A stretch of DNA of 64,000 nucleotides from Procambarus clarkii (lineage: Eukaryota; Arthropoda; Malacostraca; Decapoda; Cambaridae). The notes beneath the pieces were generated by a model. It was not told the origin of the DNA. It ran no database searches and was given only the letters and a program-made list of their open reading frames with translations. Within the stretch, counting starts at the first letter, position 1; every line of letters starts with the position of its first letter. Below are positions 37,757-49,941 of this stretch, in pieces. The DNA lies in assembly GCF_040958095.1 (NCBI RefSeq), contig NC_091173.1, forward strand, positions 16,971,445 through 17,035,444. The letters run 5' to 3'. A program made the translations under genes and the position numbers.

Positions 37757-37850
<94 letters not shown>
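37757..37850. repeat. (CA)n microsatellite
   Basis: About 93 bp of CA dinucleotides. Confidence 0.98.
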
Positions 37851-37851
<1 letters not shown>

Positions 37852-38060
37852 CTCATCTAACATCAATCTAACTTCCATTGGACTCGAATTCCCTGCCAGT
37901 GTAATCCACATCTGTGTGGCAGTATAATCCCTTCATAACCCCAAATATCCAGCTGGGGGGGGGGTTATCCCTCCTCCCCCTGCTGACCAGCTGTGTTATC
38001 CTATCATGTGTCATCCTGTTATCACCTCCAATTAAAAACATAATCCACAATCGCCTTTAA

Positions 38061-38160
38061 AAATGGTCCAGGACGGACCGAAACGTCGTCGTCGTCCCTT
38101 CACTTTCTAATGTCTGGTCTGGTCAACATATTTCAGCCACGTTACTGTGACTCCTCGTCT
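38061..38160 (+). repeat. CCGAAACGTCGTC repeat family, hammerhead-like
   Basis: GGTCC (38065-38069) and GGACC (38075-38079) can pair. They are followed by GAAA (38080-38083), CGTCGTCGTC and TGTCTGGTCTGGTCAAC. Related copies are at 41450-41495 (minus), 49690-49760 and 52668-52795. The expected upstream core is degraded here (TTAAAAATGG). Confidence 0.45.
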
Positions 38161-38436
38161 GCGTAATTCTTAAGTTTCTATTTACTAACAATTAACTTTA
38201 TATTTCTGCAGAAGTGGAAGTAGACAATGATAAGTGAGTACACAGAGGAAAACAACAAAACAAAAGTTGATTGAGTTTTCTAGATAGTTGATATCTTGCA
38301 GACAAAATTATATCATTCGTTTGTGAATTATTTCCACACGCGTGTGGGTGTGGACGCGAGGCTACATTTTGATATAGTCTTCATGCACGCAATATAATTT
38401 TATTTCCCAGGCTGCATTACAAGCTTTTAAGACTTC

Positions 38437-38812
38437 ACGCACGCTCACGAAAGGCTTAGTGGACACCCGAACGTAAACGTGAAAGTCTTAATGGATAATC
38501 GCACGCAAACGTGAAAGGCTTAATGATCACCCGCACGCAAACATGAAAGGTTTAAAGGATAACCGCACGCAAACATGAAAGGCTTAATGGACAATCACAC
38601 GCAAACATGAAAGGCTTAATGATCACCCGCACGCAAACATGAAAGGCTTAATGATCACCCGCACGCAAACATGAAAGGCTTAATGATCACCCGCACGCAA
38701 ACATGAAAGGCTTAATGGATAATCGCACGCAAACGTGAAAGGCTTAATGATCACCTGCACGCAAACATGAAAGGTTTAATGGACAACCGCACGCAAACAT
38801 GAAAGGCTTGAC
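38437..38812. repeat. 32-34-bp minisatellite
   Basis: About eleven units with CACGCAAACATGAAAGGCTT and AATGATCACCCG or AATGGATAATCG joints. Confidence 0.93.
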
Positions 38813-39935
38813 AAACACACACACACACACACAAACCAACACAGCCAAACACAGTGTTGCCACATCCCGTACTTCCATCTAATACCCTCAATATTTGACA
38901 AAATCGACCAATCCGTTCAAAAAACGACGTAGTCGTCAAACTTAAAGCACCGTAATATTGACGATTTCAGTGCATCGGCCACGACAGGTTATAGCTGTGT
39001 GAGGTAGCTTTGGATTTGTACGCATCTGGCTATAGGGAAAACAGTTGCATTTTGTTACGGAGTGCCGGATGGGGTCGACGGCCGGTTATAGCGACACGCG
39101 GCGGCTTTAACCTGAGGGCTAACCCACCAAACACACACCGAAACTACGACGTTGGTACAACGTTTGAGCAAGTTTTAACACCTCCTAACCAGTTATAACA
39201 ACCAATATAGCAAGTTGTAACAACGTTCTAATACGTCATAAACACGTTAAGCCAAGATGTAACAACTTTATTTCAAGTTGTAACAAGCGGAAAATAGAGA
39301 CAGTTTCGGTTTGTGTTTCCAGGGAATGACCTCGTTCAGCTGTGACCTCGACCTTGACCGCCTTCTCGTTATAAACTCTGCGGCTTTATCCGGGGGTAAG
39401 TTAATTCGCTCAACTTTGTATAAAAGGCGTATCTTGCATATTCATACACAGGTATACATATGTATAACGCTTGGAATACGCACGTAGGAATGAGGATTAG
39501 GATGTCACCTTGCTGTTGGGACTGAACTAGCCCACATGATGAAGAATTTCGTCTGAAATCTAATCATCCACATATGCCATATCTATCCAATTTGCATCCA
39601 TCCACTCACCCGGCTACATAAATATGCATGCGCTCATTCATCTATCCACCACCCCAACCATCCAACGAGCCTCATCCACTCGACAATAGGCTATTCCAAC
39701 CAGTTAATCCTTCCATTCTCTCAACCATTACCCATTACTCCCTCTATATCTCCCCTTCTACCACCCAGTCAACCATCCACCTCCCTTCTCCCACCCAGTC
39801 AACCATCCGTCCACCAATCTAGCCACTCAACCAGCCGTACTCGGGTCGCCTTGCTCCGGTGATTGTACTCAACAAAATTCCCGGGAGACAAGCTCGAATG
39901 ACTTCAACTACCGTAACCCCTCTACTGCAGCCACC
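38813..39935. other. Unannotated sequence
   Basis: (CA)n at 38814-38834, GTTGTAACAACG-type imperfect repeats at about 39160-39290, and CACCCAGTCAACCATCC duplications at about 39757-39810. No gene recognised. Confidence 0.4.
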
Positions 39936-40058
39936 AGACGAGGAGGAGGAGGAGGAGGAGAAGAAGAAGAAGAAGAAGAAGAAGAAGAAGAAGAAGAAGA
40001 AGAAGAAGAAGAAGAAGAAGAAGAAGAAGAAGAAGAAGAAGAAGAAGAAGAAGAAGAT
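39936..40058. repeat. (GGA)n(GAA)n microsatellite
   Basis: Short GAGGAG run then about 95 bp of AAG triplets. Encoded poly-Lys is an artefact. Confidence 0.97.
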
Positions 40059-40225
40059 ATGGAGAAGAAGCATAAGGGCTAAAAGAGAGAGACGAAACAA
40101 GGAGAATTATGAACACGTGAACTAAAGAAAAACGATTATTTCACCCGAGGTGGTTAGCGTCTGTGCGTGCTTGCGCGTGCGTGCGTGCGTGCTTGAGTGC
40201 GCAAGTGCACGCACGTGTGCAAGGT

Positions 40226-40378
40226 ATACTCACCTACTTGTGCATGTAATGCAATGATTTCCAACCAATTTTCCTGACAGATTTTCTCTTGAATTTATGA
40301 ATAGCGTTGGTTGCCAGAGCCTGCTTGTTCAGTCAATATGTTTCCTGCCATTGTTACGCTAACGCAACGATTTCTAAC
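40226..40378 (-). mobile_element. CR1-like LINE 3' end fragment
   Basis: The plus strand reads TACTCACCTACTTGTGC, then GAATTTATGAATAGCGTTGG, then ACGCTAACGCAACGATTTC. It aligns with 42098-42300 of the better CR1-like copy. It merges into the 21-bp minisatellite at a point where the LINE has CTAACATC. Confidence 0.6.
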
Positions 40379-40775
40379 ATCACATTGCTATCCTCTAACA
40401 TCACATTGCTATCCTCTAACATCACATTGCTATCCTCTAACATCACATTGCTATCCTCTAACATCACATTGCTATCCTCTAACATCACATTGTTATCCTC
40501 TAACATCACATTGCTATCCTCTAACATCACATTGCTATCCTCTAACATCACATTGCTATCCTCTAACATCACATTGCTATCCTCTAACATCACATTGCTA
40601 TCCTCTAACATCACATTGCTATCCTCTAACATCACATTGCTATCCTCTAACATCACATTGCTATCCTCTAACATCACATTGCTATCCTCTAACATCACAT
40701 TGCTATCCTCTAACATCACATTGCTATCCTCTAACATCACATTGCTATCCTCTAACATCACATTGCTATCCTGGC
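40376..40775. repeat. 21-bp minisatellite (AACATCACATTGCTATCCTCT)
   Basis: About 19 nearly identical units. 21 bp is a multiple of three, which keeps several frames open and yields spurious 7-residue repeats (ITLLSSN, SHCYPLT, MLEDSNV). Confidence 0.95.
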
Positions 40776-40821
40776 AGTCATCTACGAGCTATGGCTCTTT
40801 ATGCCTCGCCTACGAGCCTGG

Positions 40822-41077
40822 GGCCAGATTCACGAAGCCGCTACGCAAGTACTTACGAACGTGTACATCATTCCTCAATCTTTGACGGCTTTGGTTACAT
40901 TTATTAAACAGTTTACAAGCATGAAAACTTGTCACTCAACTGTTGTTATTGTTATAAACGACCTCCTGATGCTTCGGAGCTCATTAACTGTTTAATAAAT
41001 GTAAACAAAGCCGCCAAAGATTGAGAAAAGATGTTCAGGTTCGTAAGTGTTTGCGTAACCTCTTCGTGAATCGGGCC
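40822..41077. mobile_element. MITE-like foldback element, 256 bp
   Basis: Inverted ends of about 105 bp. The left begins GGCCAGATTCACGAAG; the right, reversed, begins GGCCCGATTCACGAAG. Both share CTCAATCTTTG and TACATTTATTAAACAG. The internal gap is about 50 bp. No coding capacity. Target duplication unclear. Confidence 0.75.
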
Positions 41078-41446
41078 TTAAAGTTGTGGATGGAGGTGGC
41101 TTCCACAACTTCCTCTTCCAGAACATTCCACTTAAGTGCCCGTACAGGGTAAGTGCCCTTTCTTGCGTCGCTTCCGCTCACTGGTGATTCCCGCTGCCAC
41201 CTGTGTCCTCTCATCCTGCTTCCTCGCAATCTGGAAAAGCTAAGACCTTATCTATTCCCCTCAGTATCTTGAATGTCGTGATCATATTCCGTCTATTCCG
41301 TCTATCCTTTAAGGTTGTCAGATTTAGGTCCATTAGTACCATTTAGGTCCTCAGTAGTTTGCGAATTTTTACCTTTATGCTTCACAAGGTACGGGTTCCA
41401 TATCGGTGCTGCATATTCCAGTATTGGTCTAACGAACGTTGTGTAA
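41078..41446 (-). pseudogene. CR1-like LINE C-terminal fragment
   Basis: The minus strand encodes VRPILEYAAPIWNPYLVKHK near 41440-41380. Further on, GTYPVRALKWNVLEEEVVEA appears near 41150-41090, the conserved end of CR1-group ORF2. The middle is frameshifted and partly deleted. Confidence 0.7.
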
Positions 41447-41449
41447 TGA

Positions 41450-41495
41450 TGAAGAGACGACGACGTTTCTGTCCGTTCTGGACCATTATTAGAGT
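41450..41495 (-). repeat. CCGAAACGTCGTC repeat family copy
   Basis: Minus strand: AATAATGGTCC, AGAACGGACAGAAACGTCG. It adjoins the CR1-like fragment. Confidence 0.5.
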
Positions 41496-41935
41496 CGAAA
41501 ATCGCTATTACGCTCTAGCAGGACAGCAGACACACTAGCTGAGTATGGGCTGCGTTCACTGCATAACGACTCTGAGCCTCTCATGACACTGCTAGTTGTT
41601 GTGGTTGGCTTCTGGTTAATGGTAGATGCTGGTGGTGAGTGCTGGTCAGCTCAACCTGCCTCACACTGCCATAATAGTCACGTCACAATGTGTTGCGACA
41701 CTTTCTATCAAATACACATTTCTGCTTTGTTTAACTTAGTAATGTTTGCGTCAGTTCGCCAGATATTGGTTCACTCGTATACACTTCTTCACTGCCATAT
41801 TGCCTCTTTATCCCTCCCCATATTAATATAAATGTTGCTGGAAACGCTTTGTATAATAGTGACTTCATTAGTACGTGTAACGCCTGTCCCTACAGTTGTA
41901 TGTTGTTCTTATGCTCTTTGTACACACATTCTTGC
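41496..41935. other. Unannotated sequence
   Basis: No gene or known repeat recognised. Confidence 0.4.
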
Positions 41936-41936
41936 G

Positions 41937-41937
41937 A

Positions 41938-42030
<93 letters not shown>
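41937..42030. repeat. (TTA)n microsatellite
   Basis: About 92 bp of ATT triplets with one ATC interruption. Confidence 0.98.
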
Positions 42031-42429
42031 GAAAACACTGTAGCTCCCGAGCCCCTCGACCCCCTCCACTGGCCAGGTAATCACAGGTGTGTGTGTGTAC
42101 TCACCTATTTGTGCTTGCAGGATCGAGCATTGACTCTTGGATCCCGCCTTTCCAGCCATCGGTTCTTTACAGCAATGGCTCCTGTCCTATTTCCCTATCA
42201 TATCTAGTTTTAAAATTACGAATAGAGTTTGCTTCCACAACCTGTTCCTTAAGTGCATTTCATTTTTCCGCTACTCTCACGCTAAAAGAAAACTTCCTAA
42301 CATCTCTGTGACTCATCTGAGTTTCCAGCTTCCACCCATGTCTCCTCGTTCTGTTATTATTACGTGTGAACATTTCGTCTATTTCCACTTTGTTAATTTC
42401 CCTGAGTATTTTCCTATCATACGTTCCTA

Positions 42430-43014
42430 TCATATCCCCCATCTCCCTTTTTTTTCTAGTGTCATAAGATTCAGTTCCTTCAGGCGCTCTTCATATCCCA
42501 TCCCTCGTAACTCTGGGACGAGCCTCGTCGCAAACTTCTGAACCTTATCCAGTTTCCTTATGTGTTTCTTCAGATGGGGACTCCATGATGGCGCGCCATA
42601 CTCTAAGACTGGTCTCACGTAGGCAGTGTAAAGCGCCCTAAATGCCTCCTTACTTAGGTTTCTGAATGAAGTTCTAACTTTCGCCAGTGTAGAGTACGCT
42701 GCTGTCGTTATCCTATTTATATGTGCCTCAGGAGTTAGGTTAGGTGTTACGTCCACTCCCAGGTCTCTTTCTCGAATCGTTACAGGTAGGCAGTTCCCCT
42801 TCATTGTGTACTGTCCCTTTGGTCTATCATCTGATCCCATTTCCATAACTTTACATTTACTCGTGTTGAACTCCAGTAGCCATTTCTCTGACCATCTCTG
42901 CAACCTATCCAGGTCCCCTTGTAGGATCCTACAATCCTTATCTGTCACAACTCTTCTCATTAATTTTGCGTCATCCGCGAACATTGGCATGTAGGACTCT
43001 ACGCCTGTAAACAT
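42430..43014 (-). pseudogene. CR1-like reverse transcriptase, C-terminal half
   Basis: Resumes the motif-B frame after the stop. It contains MFADDAKLM (motif C, FADD at about residues 12-15), WLLEFNTSKCKVMEMG, an RDLGVDV segment, and the thumb-like VRPVLEYGAPSWSPHLKKHI. It ends ATRLVPELRGMGYEERLKEL. The last part is typical of CR1/L2-type LINEs. Confidence 0.85.
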
Positions 43015-43015
43015 G

Positions 43016-43935
<920 letters not shown>

Positions 43936-44003
43936 GCCAAGTGTTCCCTATAAATACTTTTGAAACGCGACTCCGACACAATGATCTCTGCTGCCCCCCC
44001 CCC

Positions 44004-44008
44004 CCCAC

Positions 44009-44063
<55 letters not shown>

Positions 44064-44078
44064 ACACACACACACAAC
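44004..44078. repeat. (CA)n microsatellite
   Basis: CA dinucleotides preceded by a C tract. Confidence 0.97.
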
Positions 44079-44257
44079 GCCTCACCTGCATCAGCCTACA
44101 CCGTCCTGTAGGCTGTAATATACAAACAAAATCCTACCCACAAAATTGACATGCTATTTTCCTCTCCCACCCACCCACACCCCATTTTAGGAGCCTCACG
44201 ATACACACACACTACTGAGCCTCCCACATTGTCTGTGTTACTGCCCTTTTACCCCAC

Positions 44258-44490
44258 AGCCACGAGGCTGAGCTCCCGCAGCCACGAGGCTGACCCCCCC
44301 CACAGCCACGAGGCTGAGCTCCCACAGCCACGAGGCTGACCCCCCACAGCCACGAGGCTGAGCTCCCGCAGCCACGAGGCTGAGCTCCCACAGCCACGAG
44401 GCTGACCCCCCACAGCCACGAGGCTGACCTCCCACAGCCACGAGGCTGAGCTCCCACACCCACGAGGCTGACCCCCCCCCCCCCCACAGC
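44258..44490. repeat. 20-22-bp minisatellite (CCACAGCCACGAGGCTGAGC)
   Basis: About eleven units with TCCC or CCCC joints. Confidence 0.94.
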
Positions 44491-45060
44491 CACAGGGTAC
44501 GCCTGGTGCACTGATGGCCACTTTGCCTAAACACTTGCGGTACCAGCTCACGGTAAACCAATTTCTCTTAAAAAATGATTATTAGTCCGCCGGAATCCAG
44601 GAAATTTAATCGCGAACACAAACAGACCGGTGGAACACTGCCCCGGGGGGGGGGGGGAGGAATATAAAGATTTGGTAGTGGAATGTTGCTTGCGGTCCCC
44701 CGGAAACGACCCGTTCCTCCCACGTGCAGCTACCTGGCCGTCTCACCCCTCCCACAATCTCTCCCACACTCCCTCCCTCCCACGAAGTATCTCCCGCGGT
44801 CCAACGACTCGGTTTCAGGTTACCTTATATTAAGCTTAAGCATGTTCCTGTCACGTTCTTCTCTTCTTTTTTTTTAAGTCCCTCTCCTTCTCTGCTTCTT
44901 CTCCCCCTCCCACAATGCCCCCCCCCCCCCACTCCTCTTCCTCCTCTCACCCTTCCCCGTCTCCCTCCCACCACACTGGGTAATACTGACTGGTTGAGCG
45001 CACACAGCTGCCTCAAAGGCAACTGTTTACACACTGGCGGGGTGGGGGGGGGAGGGGGGG
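44491..45060. other. Unannotated sequence, C- and G-rich tracts
   Basis: Pyrimidine-rich stretch at 44840-44975 and G tract at 45038-45062. No gene recognised. Confidence 0.4.
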
Positions 45061-45063
45061 GAG

Positions 45064-45305
45064 GTGTCCTTCACTACCTCACACTGGCACTCACAGGCAC
45101 TCTCACTACCTCATACTGGCACTCGTATGCACCCTCACTACCTCACACTGGCACTCGTAGGCACCCTCACTAACTCACACTGGCACTCATAGGCATCCCT
45201 CACTACCTCACACTGGCACTCGTAGGCACCCTCACTAACTCACACTGGCACTCATAGGCACCCTCACTACCTCACACTGGCGCTCATAGGCACCCTCTCT
45301 ACCTA
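45064..45305. repeat. About 32-bp minisatellite (CACTACCTCACACTGGCACT)
   Basis: Seven or eight units with CATAGGCACCCT or CGTAGGCACCCT joints. Confidence 0.93.
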
Positions 45306-45539
45306 AAGCTTCAGGCTTTAGCGTCGCTTAGAGCTGCAAGCACGTGGTCGTTCTTGCTCACAGTGAGTACACTAAAGCTTGAGATTAGTTAGGATACCTT
45401 AGGACAAGGTAAAGAGGTGTTAGCTAAGATCTTGTAAATATATCCACTCCGCCCTAGGCTTGGTGGTCCAGGTGATTCAAGGCCTATTTACTGTGAGCTG
45501 TTTTCACTCCTGTGTGTGTCGAACACGTTCTTTAAAGCA

Positions 45540-45770
45540 CCCACTAGGTCGTAAGTCTGAAAGCACCCCCTTACCCCACCCCTCCAAGGTCGTAGGTCTG
45601 AAATCACCCCCCTTCCCCCCGAAGGTCGTAGGTCTGAAATCACCCCCTTCCCCCCCCAAGGTCGTAGGTCTGAAAGCACCCCCTTCCCCCACCCCCCACC
45701 CCGAAGGTCGTAGGTCTGAAATCCCCCCTTCTCCCCCCCCCCTTCCTCAAGGTCGTAGATGTGAAATCAC
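45540..45770. repeat. 35-40-bp minisatellite (AAGGTCGTAGGTCTGAAATC)
   Basis: Six units differing mainly in C-tract length. Confidence 0.9.
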
Positions 45771-46110
45771 TCCAAGTCGTGATGAGTTATAACACTCATA
45801 ACGTTTGCTTAGTCAAGTTTACGCCGGGATAACTAAAGTTAGGGGTAAGTTAGGTCTGGTAAGTCGGATTAGTTAGTTACAAGGTTATGTTGGGTAAGAT
45901 TAATTGGGAGAACACGTGAAGAACAGCAGCCACGGGCTGACCTGCCAGGGAGGTGGACGGAGGACCCTGTGACACGGGTGAGATGCTCTTGCCAGTAATC
46001 TGCAAGTCAAACAAAGCTCCGGGAGAGTAATAAAAGGTCAACACAAGAACAGCCCGCCACCAGCACGTGGCCCCCGGGCACCCCACCGTCAACACACACA
46101 CCAGCCTACA
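45771..46110. other. Unannotated sequence
   Basis: No gene or known repeat recognised. Confidence 0.4.
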
Positions 46111-46114
46111 TGAA

Positions 46115-46605
46115 GCTACCAGCCCAGAGACACGCCCAGCTGATGGTTCATACTGATACCTGGTTGATGGGGTTCTGGGAGTTCTTCTACTTCCCAAGCC
46201 AGGCCCCGAGGCCAGGTTTGACTTGTGAGAGTTTGGTCCACCAGGCTGTTGCTTGGAGCGGCCCGCAGGCCCACATACCCACGACAGCCTGGTTGGTCCG
46301 GAAAATCTTTTAGAAAACAGTCTAGTTTTCTCTTGAAAATGTCCATGCTGGATGGGGTTACTGAACTTACCTATTTCCTCAGCCACATATTTCTCTCTCT
46401 CTCTCTACTGGCGACGAGAGAGAAGGTCTACCTGGATTGTGCCTGGATGGGGTTCTAAGAGTTCTACTACTCCCCCAAATCCGGTCCGGGGCCAGGCCGC
46501 TCCAAGCAAGCAACAGCCTGTTGGTTCAAGTCATCACAACTTGAGGCCGGACTCGGGGGAGTAGAAGAACTCCCGAAACCCGCTTCAGGTATGCTCCAGG
46601 TATGG
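46115..46605 (-). mobile_element. LINE family 2 3' end, two copies in inverted order
   Basis: On the minus strand, 46346-46140 encodes MDIFKRKLDCFLKDFPDQPG and GYVGLRAAPSNSL, the C-terminus of the family at 55494-57216. A second 3' UTR begins at 46440 in the same orientation (GGGGTTCTAAGAGTTCTACT). It is joined near 46488 to an opposite-strand copy (GGAGTAGAAGAACTCCCGAA). The arrangement is a partial foldback. Confidence 0.7.
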
Positions 46606-47080
46606 TCTAACCCATCCTCAGGCTATGCTTGGCCAACCTGCAGCCGGACCCAAAAACGAATTCGTCAATTTAAACGAACTGCGTAACCATAACAATAATT
46701 TCTCAAATTAATATAATTGCAGTATATGAACGAATCCTATTGAGAGGCGAAATTCGAACACAGGAAGCGTGCGTGTCACTGGCCAGGAAATGTTCGAACG
46801 TCATCAGTTGCGCGTCGTGTGTGAAGTGTTTTTCATTCATAAACAGGTGGTTTGGCAGCGGAGTTAACGACCAGTTGGCCCTTGTTTATGAGAAAGGGCT
46901 GGTGCTTAGAGGGGTAAAAATATTTGGGTGTTGGGCTTGATAAGTGTCAACACATAAAGGACTATTAAGGCCACCACACTCGCTCACTGACGACCCACCT
47001 CACCACACAAGGCAACTCTTAAGAGTACGTACACCCAGCAGGAAGTGGGTGTAGACCTGTGTATGTTATGCTGGGGGAGA
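46606..47080. other. Unannotated sequence
   Basis: No gene or known repeat recognised. Confidence 0.4.
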
Positions 47081-47084
47081 GAGA

Positions 47085-47715
47085 GGGGGGGGATAGTCCA
47101 GAGAGGGAGGGGTGGGGGGATAGTCCAGAAAGGGAGGGGGGTGGATAGTCCAGAGACGGAGGGGGGTGGATAGTCCAGAGAGGGAGGGGGGATAGTCCAG
47201 AAAGGGAGGGGAGGATAGTCTAGAGACGGAGGGGGGTGGATAGTCCAGAAAGGGAGGGGTGTGGATAGTCCAGAGAGGGGGGGGTGGATAGTCCAGAGAG
47301 GGAAGGAGGGGGATAGTCCAGAGAGGGAGGGGGTGGATAGTCCAGAAAGGGAGGGGAGGATAGTCCAGAGACGGAGGGGGGTGGATAGTCCAGAAAGGGA
47401 GGGGTGTGGATAGTCCAGAGAGGGAGGGGGGGGGTGGATAGTCCAGAGAGGGAGGGAGGTGGATAGTCCAGAGAGGGAGGGGGGTGGATAGTCCAGAGAG
47501 GGAGGGGGTGGATAGTCCAGAGAGGGAGGGGGTGGATAGTCCAGAGAGGGAGGGGGGATAGTCCAGAAAGGGAGGGGTGTGGATAGTCCAGAGAGGGAGG
47601 GGAGGGTGGATAGTCCAGAGAGGGAGGGGGGGGGGAAAGTCCAGAGGGAGGGGGGGGGGATAGTCCAGAAAGGGAGGGGGGTGGATAGTCCAGAGAGGGA
47701 GGGAGGGGGGGGGAG
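47085..47715. repeat. 22-27-bp minisatellite (GGATAGTCCAGAGAGGGAGG)
   Basis: About 26 units varying in G-run length, with GAGACGGAGG and GAAAGGGAGG subtypes. A block from about 47130 to 47290 is repeated in order at about 47320-47430. Minus-strand proline-rich frames are artefacts. Confidence 0.95.
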
Positions 47716-48026
47716 GGAGGTGGATGACTGGTAACAATGTGCTGACTCACACCATTCCCCAGGTCGCTGACCGATCACCTTCCCACTCTTTCATAATGCT
47801 TCATATCTCTTCCCTTTCTTCCTTTTCACATTTATCTCTGATTTTGACATTTCCTTTCCTTTCCCCTCTCCCACTTCCCCCCGTTAACGCAGCGTCGGAT
47901 AAGGAAGGAGGAGACAGCAGGACAACCCGTGCTCACAGAACAGAGGGCCCGGGTGCCGTGCGCGGACCAACCGGCCTCTTGTTTATGAATGAAATAAGCT
48001 CCGGTTAGCCCCCCCCCCCAAAGCCT

Positions 48027-48109
48027 CATTCATAAATGTTTACGTTGTAAAGGAGAGAGAATATTGTGAATCCCACCTTCCTCTTCACAACGTAAGCATT
48101 TATGAATGC
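48027..48109. repeat. Small foldback sequence
   Basis: TTCATAAATGTTTACGTTGT and, inverted, TTCATAAATGCTTACGTTGT, separated by about 30 bp. Confidence 0.7.
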
Positions 48110-48265
48110 AGGTCGGCGTTCAATCCCCGACCGTCCAAGTGATTGGGGCACCAATCCTCTTCCCCCGTCCAATCCCAAATCCTTATCCTGACCCCTTCCA
48201 AGTGCTATATAGTCGTAATGACTTGGCGCTTTCCCTTGATAATTCCTTCCTTCCTCTTCTCCCAT
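48108..48265 (+). mobile_element. SINE family B, 5'-truncated copy
   Basis: B-box-like CGGCGTTCAATCCCCGACCG, then CCAAGTGATTGGGGCACC, CCTTATCCTGACCCCTTCC, ATATAGTCGTAATGACTTGG and CGCTTTCCCTTGATAATTCC. Matches 50503-50685. Confidence 0.75.
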
Positions 48266-48596
48266 CCCTTCCCACCACAAATACGCAAAAAGGTAAACAA
48301 TTGCTAAATTATTTACTTTAAAAAAAAATTAATAGGAGATTCACCAATTACTAAAACACATTCTTGACTTCTGGTGAATTCATCGATGGAAAAATACCTG
48401 AATGAACTGTTGTCATCTCAGGAAATATACAATAATACATTATGGTCCCCAACGTACAAATTACAAGGTACTATGAACAGTAGCGGCTCACATATATCTA
48501 CGTTTTCTATGCATCGGCAGGTTAGGTTCGGTAGGCGGTTTGGGTTCGTGCGTGTCTTGTTAGCTTAACACTCTGTATTGTGTACGTTGTGGGGAA

Positions 48597-49205
48597 GTCA
48601 AGTTCAAGTAAGTTTATTGAGGATCTCAAAAGGATAGAGTAGCTCAGGCTATTTCTACCCTCGTCTATATAAGGTCCCACAAGGGGCTCACAAACCCATA
48701 CACTACACAATTATTAATCGCATTTTCCATTACACATTCCAATGGTTATCTTGAGATGATTGATTGACTGATTCCTCACACACCTGGTAATCACGCGGGA
48801 CAGTGATTACTTATTGATTATGCTGCACCTGTCATTTCCTGTTTTAGGTAAAGGTAGACTAGACACAATGAAGATGGTACAAAATGAAGCCATGAGGATA
48901 ATCTTCGGGTGCCCAAGAAATACTTAAAAATTTAAGATAATGAGGCTGGAATTGAACTTTCAGAGTATTGGGGGATAGAAGTTCAAGAGATAAATGTAAC
49001 TTCGGCGATTAGATTAATGAGAGGCGAGGGATCTAATGGATCACTTCAAAAGGTGGGTAGAGATGAACAATACATGATTAAGTATAATACGAGAGCATAT
49101 GTGAGATCTTCATGTTCTAATGTTACAAAGTATGATGTCTTTCAAGAAATGTATTGCTTTTGCACCGCAACAGTCAACACCACCATCATGGGAGGAATGT
49201 AACGA
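48597..49205 (+). mobile_element. Composite repeat with LINE C-terminal remnant, copy 2
   Basis: Same order as 30254-30720: TCAAGTAAGTTTATTGAGG, TATTTCTACCCTCGTCTAT, TTTCCTGTTTTAGGTAAAGG, then a sense remnant. That remnant reads RLDTMKMVQNEAMRIIFGCP, INVTSAIRLMRGEG and YNTRAYVRSS, with stops and a frameshift. It resembles the region after the RT in LINEs of the LDRVQNEALR type. Confidence 0.6.
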
Positions 49206-49690
49206 AGATGTGGTAATTATTCTCTCTATTTTCTTCAACGACTGGGTGAATACTCAAGACTTTCTTCCTTGAGTATTCACACAGACTCTCAACACTGTCC
49301 CAGTGCTTCTTGCTCCACACTTGATCACCCACTACAGTCAAAGGTAATGCTATTCTTAACCTTGTCTTCAACTTCCATTTGTGTAAACCATTTTACCTCA
49401 GCTTTTGCTTCAACATTTTCCTTCACATTGGGTTGAATACTGCCAACTCTAGAGGATCAACCTGTTCTCTTAAAAAAAATGTAGAATTTTGACACATCAT
49501 TTACCTAAGGGCAAAAATTGTCGTACTAGAAAATGGTGGCAGTTCGCGAAATTGACAAACTGTCTCGTTTTCTGTTTTGTGTTCTCTGGTAGGTTAGGAT
49601 AAGGGCACTTTACTACGACAATTTCTTGACGTTAGGAAATCTTAGGAGGACTGTTGGTAGTCCGACCATTCTCAAGTCGACACAATCGAC
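49206..49690. other. Unannotated sequence with a perfect hairpin
   Basis: GTGAATACTCAAG (49246-49258) and CTTGAGTATTCAC (49268-49280) form a 13-bp stem with a 9-nt loop. No gene recognised. Confidence 0.5.
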
Positions 49691-49760
49691 TTGAGAATGA
49701 TCCAGGACGGACTGAAACGTCTTCGTCCCTTCACCTTCTAGTGCGTTATCTGGTCAACTT
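49664..49760 (+). repeat. CCGAAACGTCGTC family, inverted partial pair
   Basis: ATTCTCAAGTCGA and TCGACTTGAGAAT pair around CACAA. The rightward unit continues with TGATCCAGGACGGACTGAAA, CGTCTTCGTCCCTTCACC and GTTATCTGGTCAAC. The leftward unit carries only the first ~25 bp. Confidence 0.55.
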
Positions 49761-49872
49761 AGCAGGACTGGTTGAGTGGATAGTTCATTTTCCTGAGACT
49801 CTTCCATCAGTTATACCCTCCATCCTCTTCCTAAATTTCTACCCCCCTTCGCTTCACTCCCCACTTCACCCC

Positions 49873-49941
49873 ATCTGTTACCTCGAGGTGCTTCCGGGGC
49901 TTAGCGTCCCCGCGGCCCGGTCGTCGACCAGGCCTCCTGTT
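49873..49941 (-). repeat. Isolated tail a fragment
   Basis: The minus strand reads GGAGGCCTGGTCGACGACCG, GGCCGCGGGGACGCTAAG, CCCCGGAAGCACCTCGAGG. It adjoins a coding-like segment rather than a SINE body. Confidence 0.7.

Noticed and set aside
39819..40125. Lysine-rich nuclear-localisation-type protein
   Set aside because: (AAG)n microsatellite, no supporting flanking coding sequence.
40307..40907. A 190-residue repeat protein
   Set aside because: The 21-bp unit keeps three plus-strand and one minus-strand frame open. All are artefacts.
46984..47778. Proline-rich secreted protein of 264 codons
   Set aside because: Translation of the GGATAGTCCAGAGAGG minisatellite, open in three minus-strand frames.
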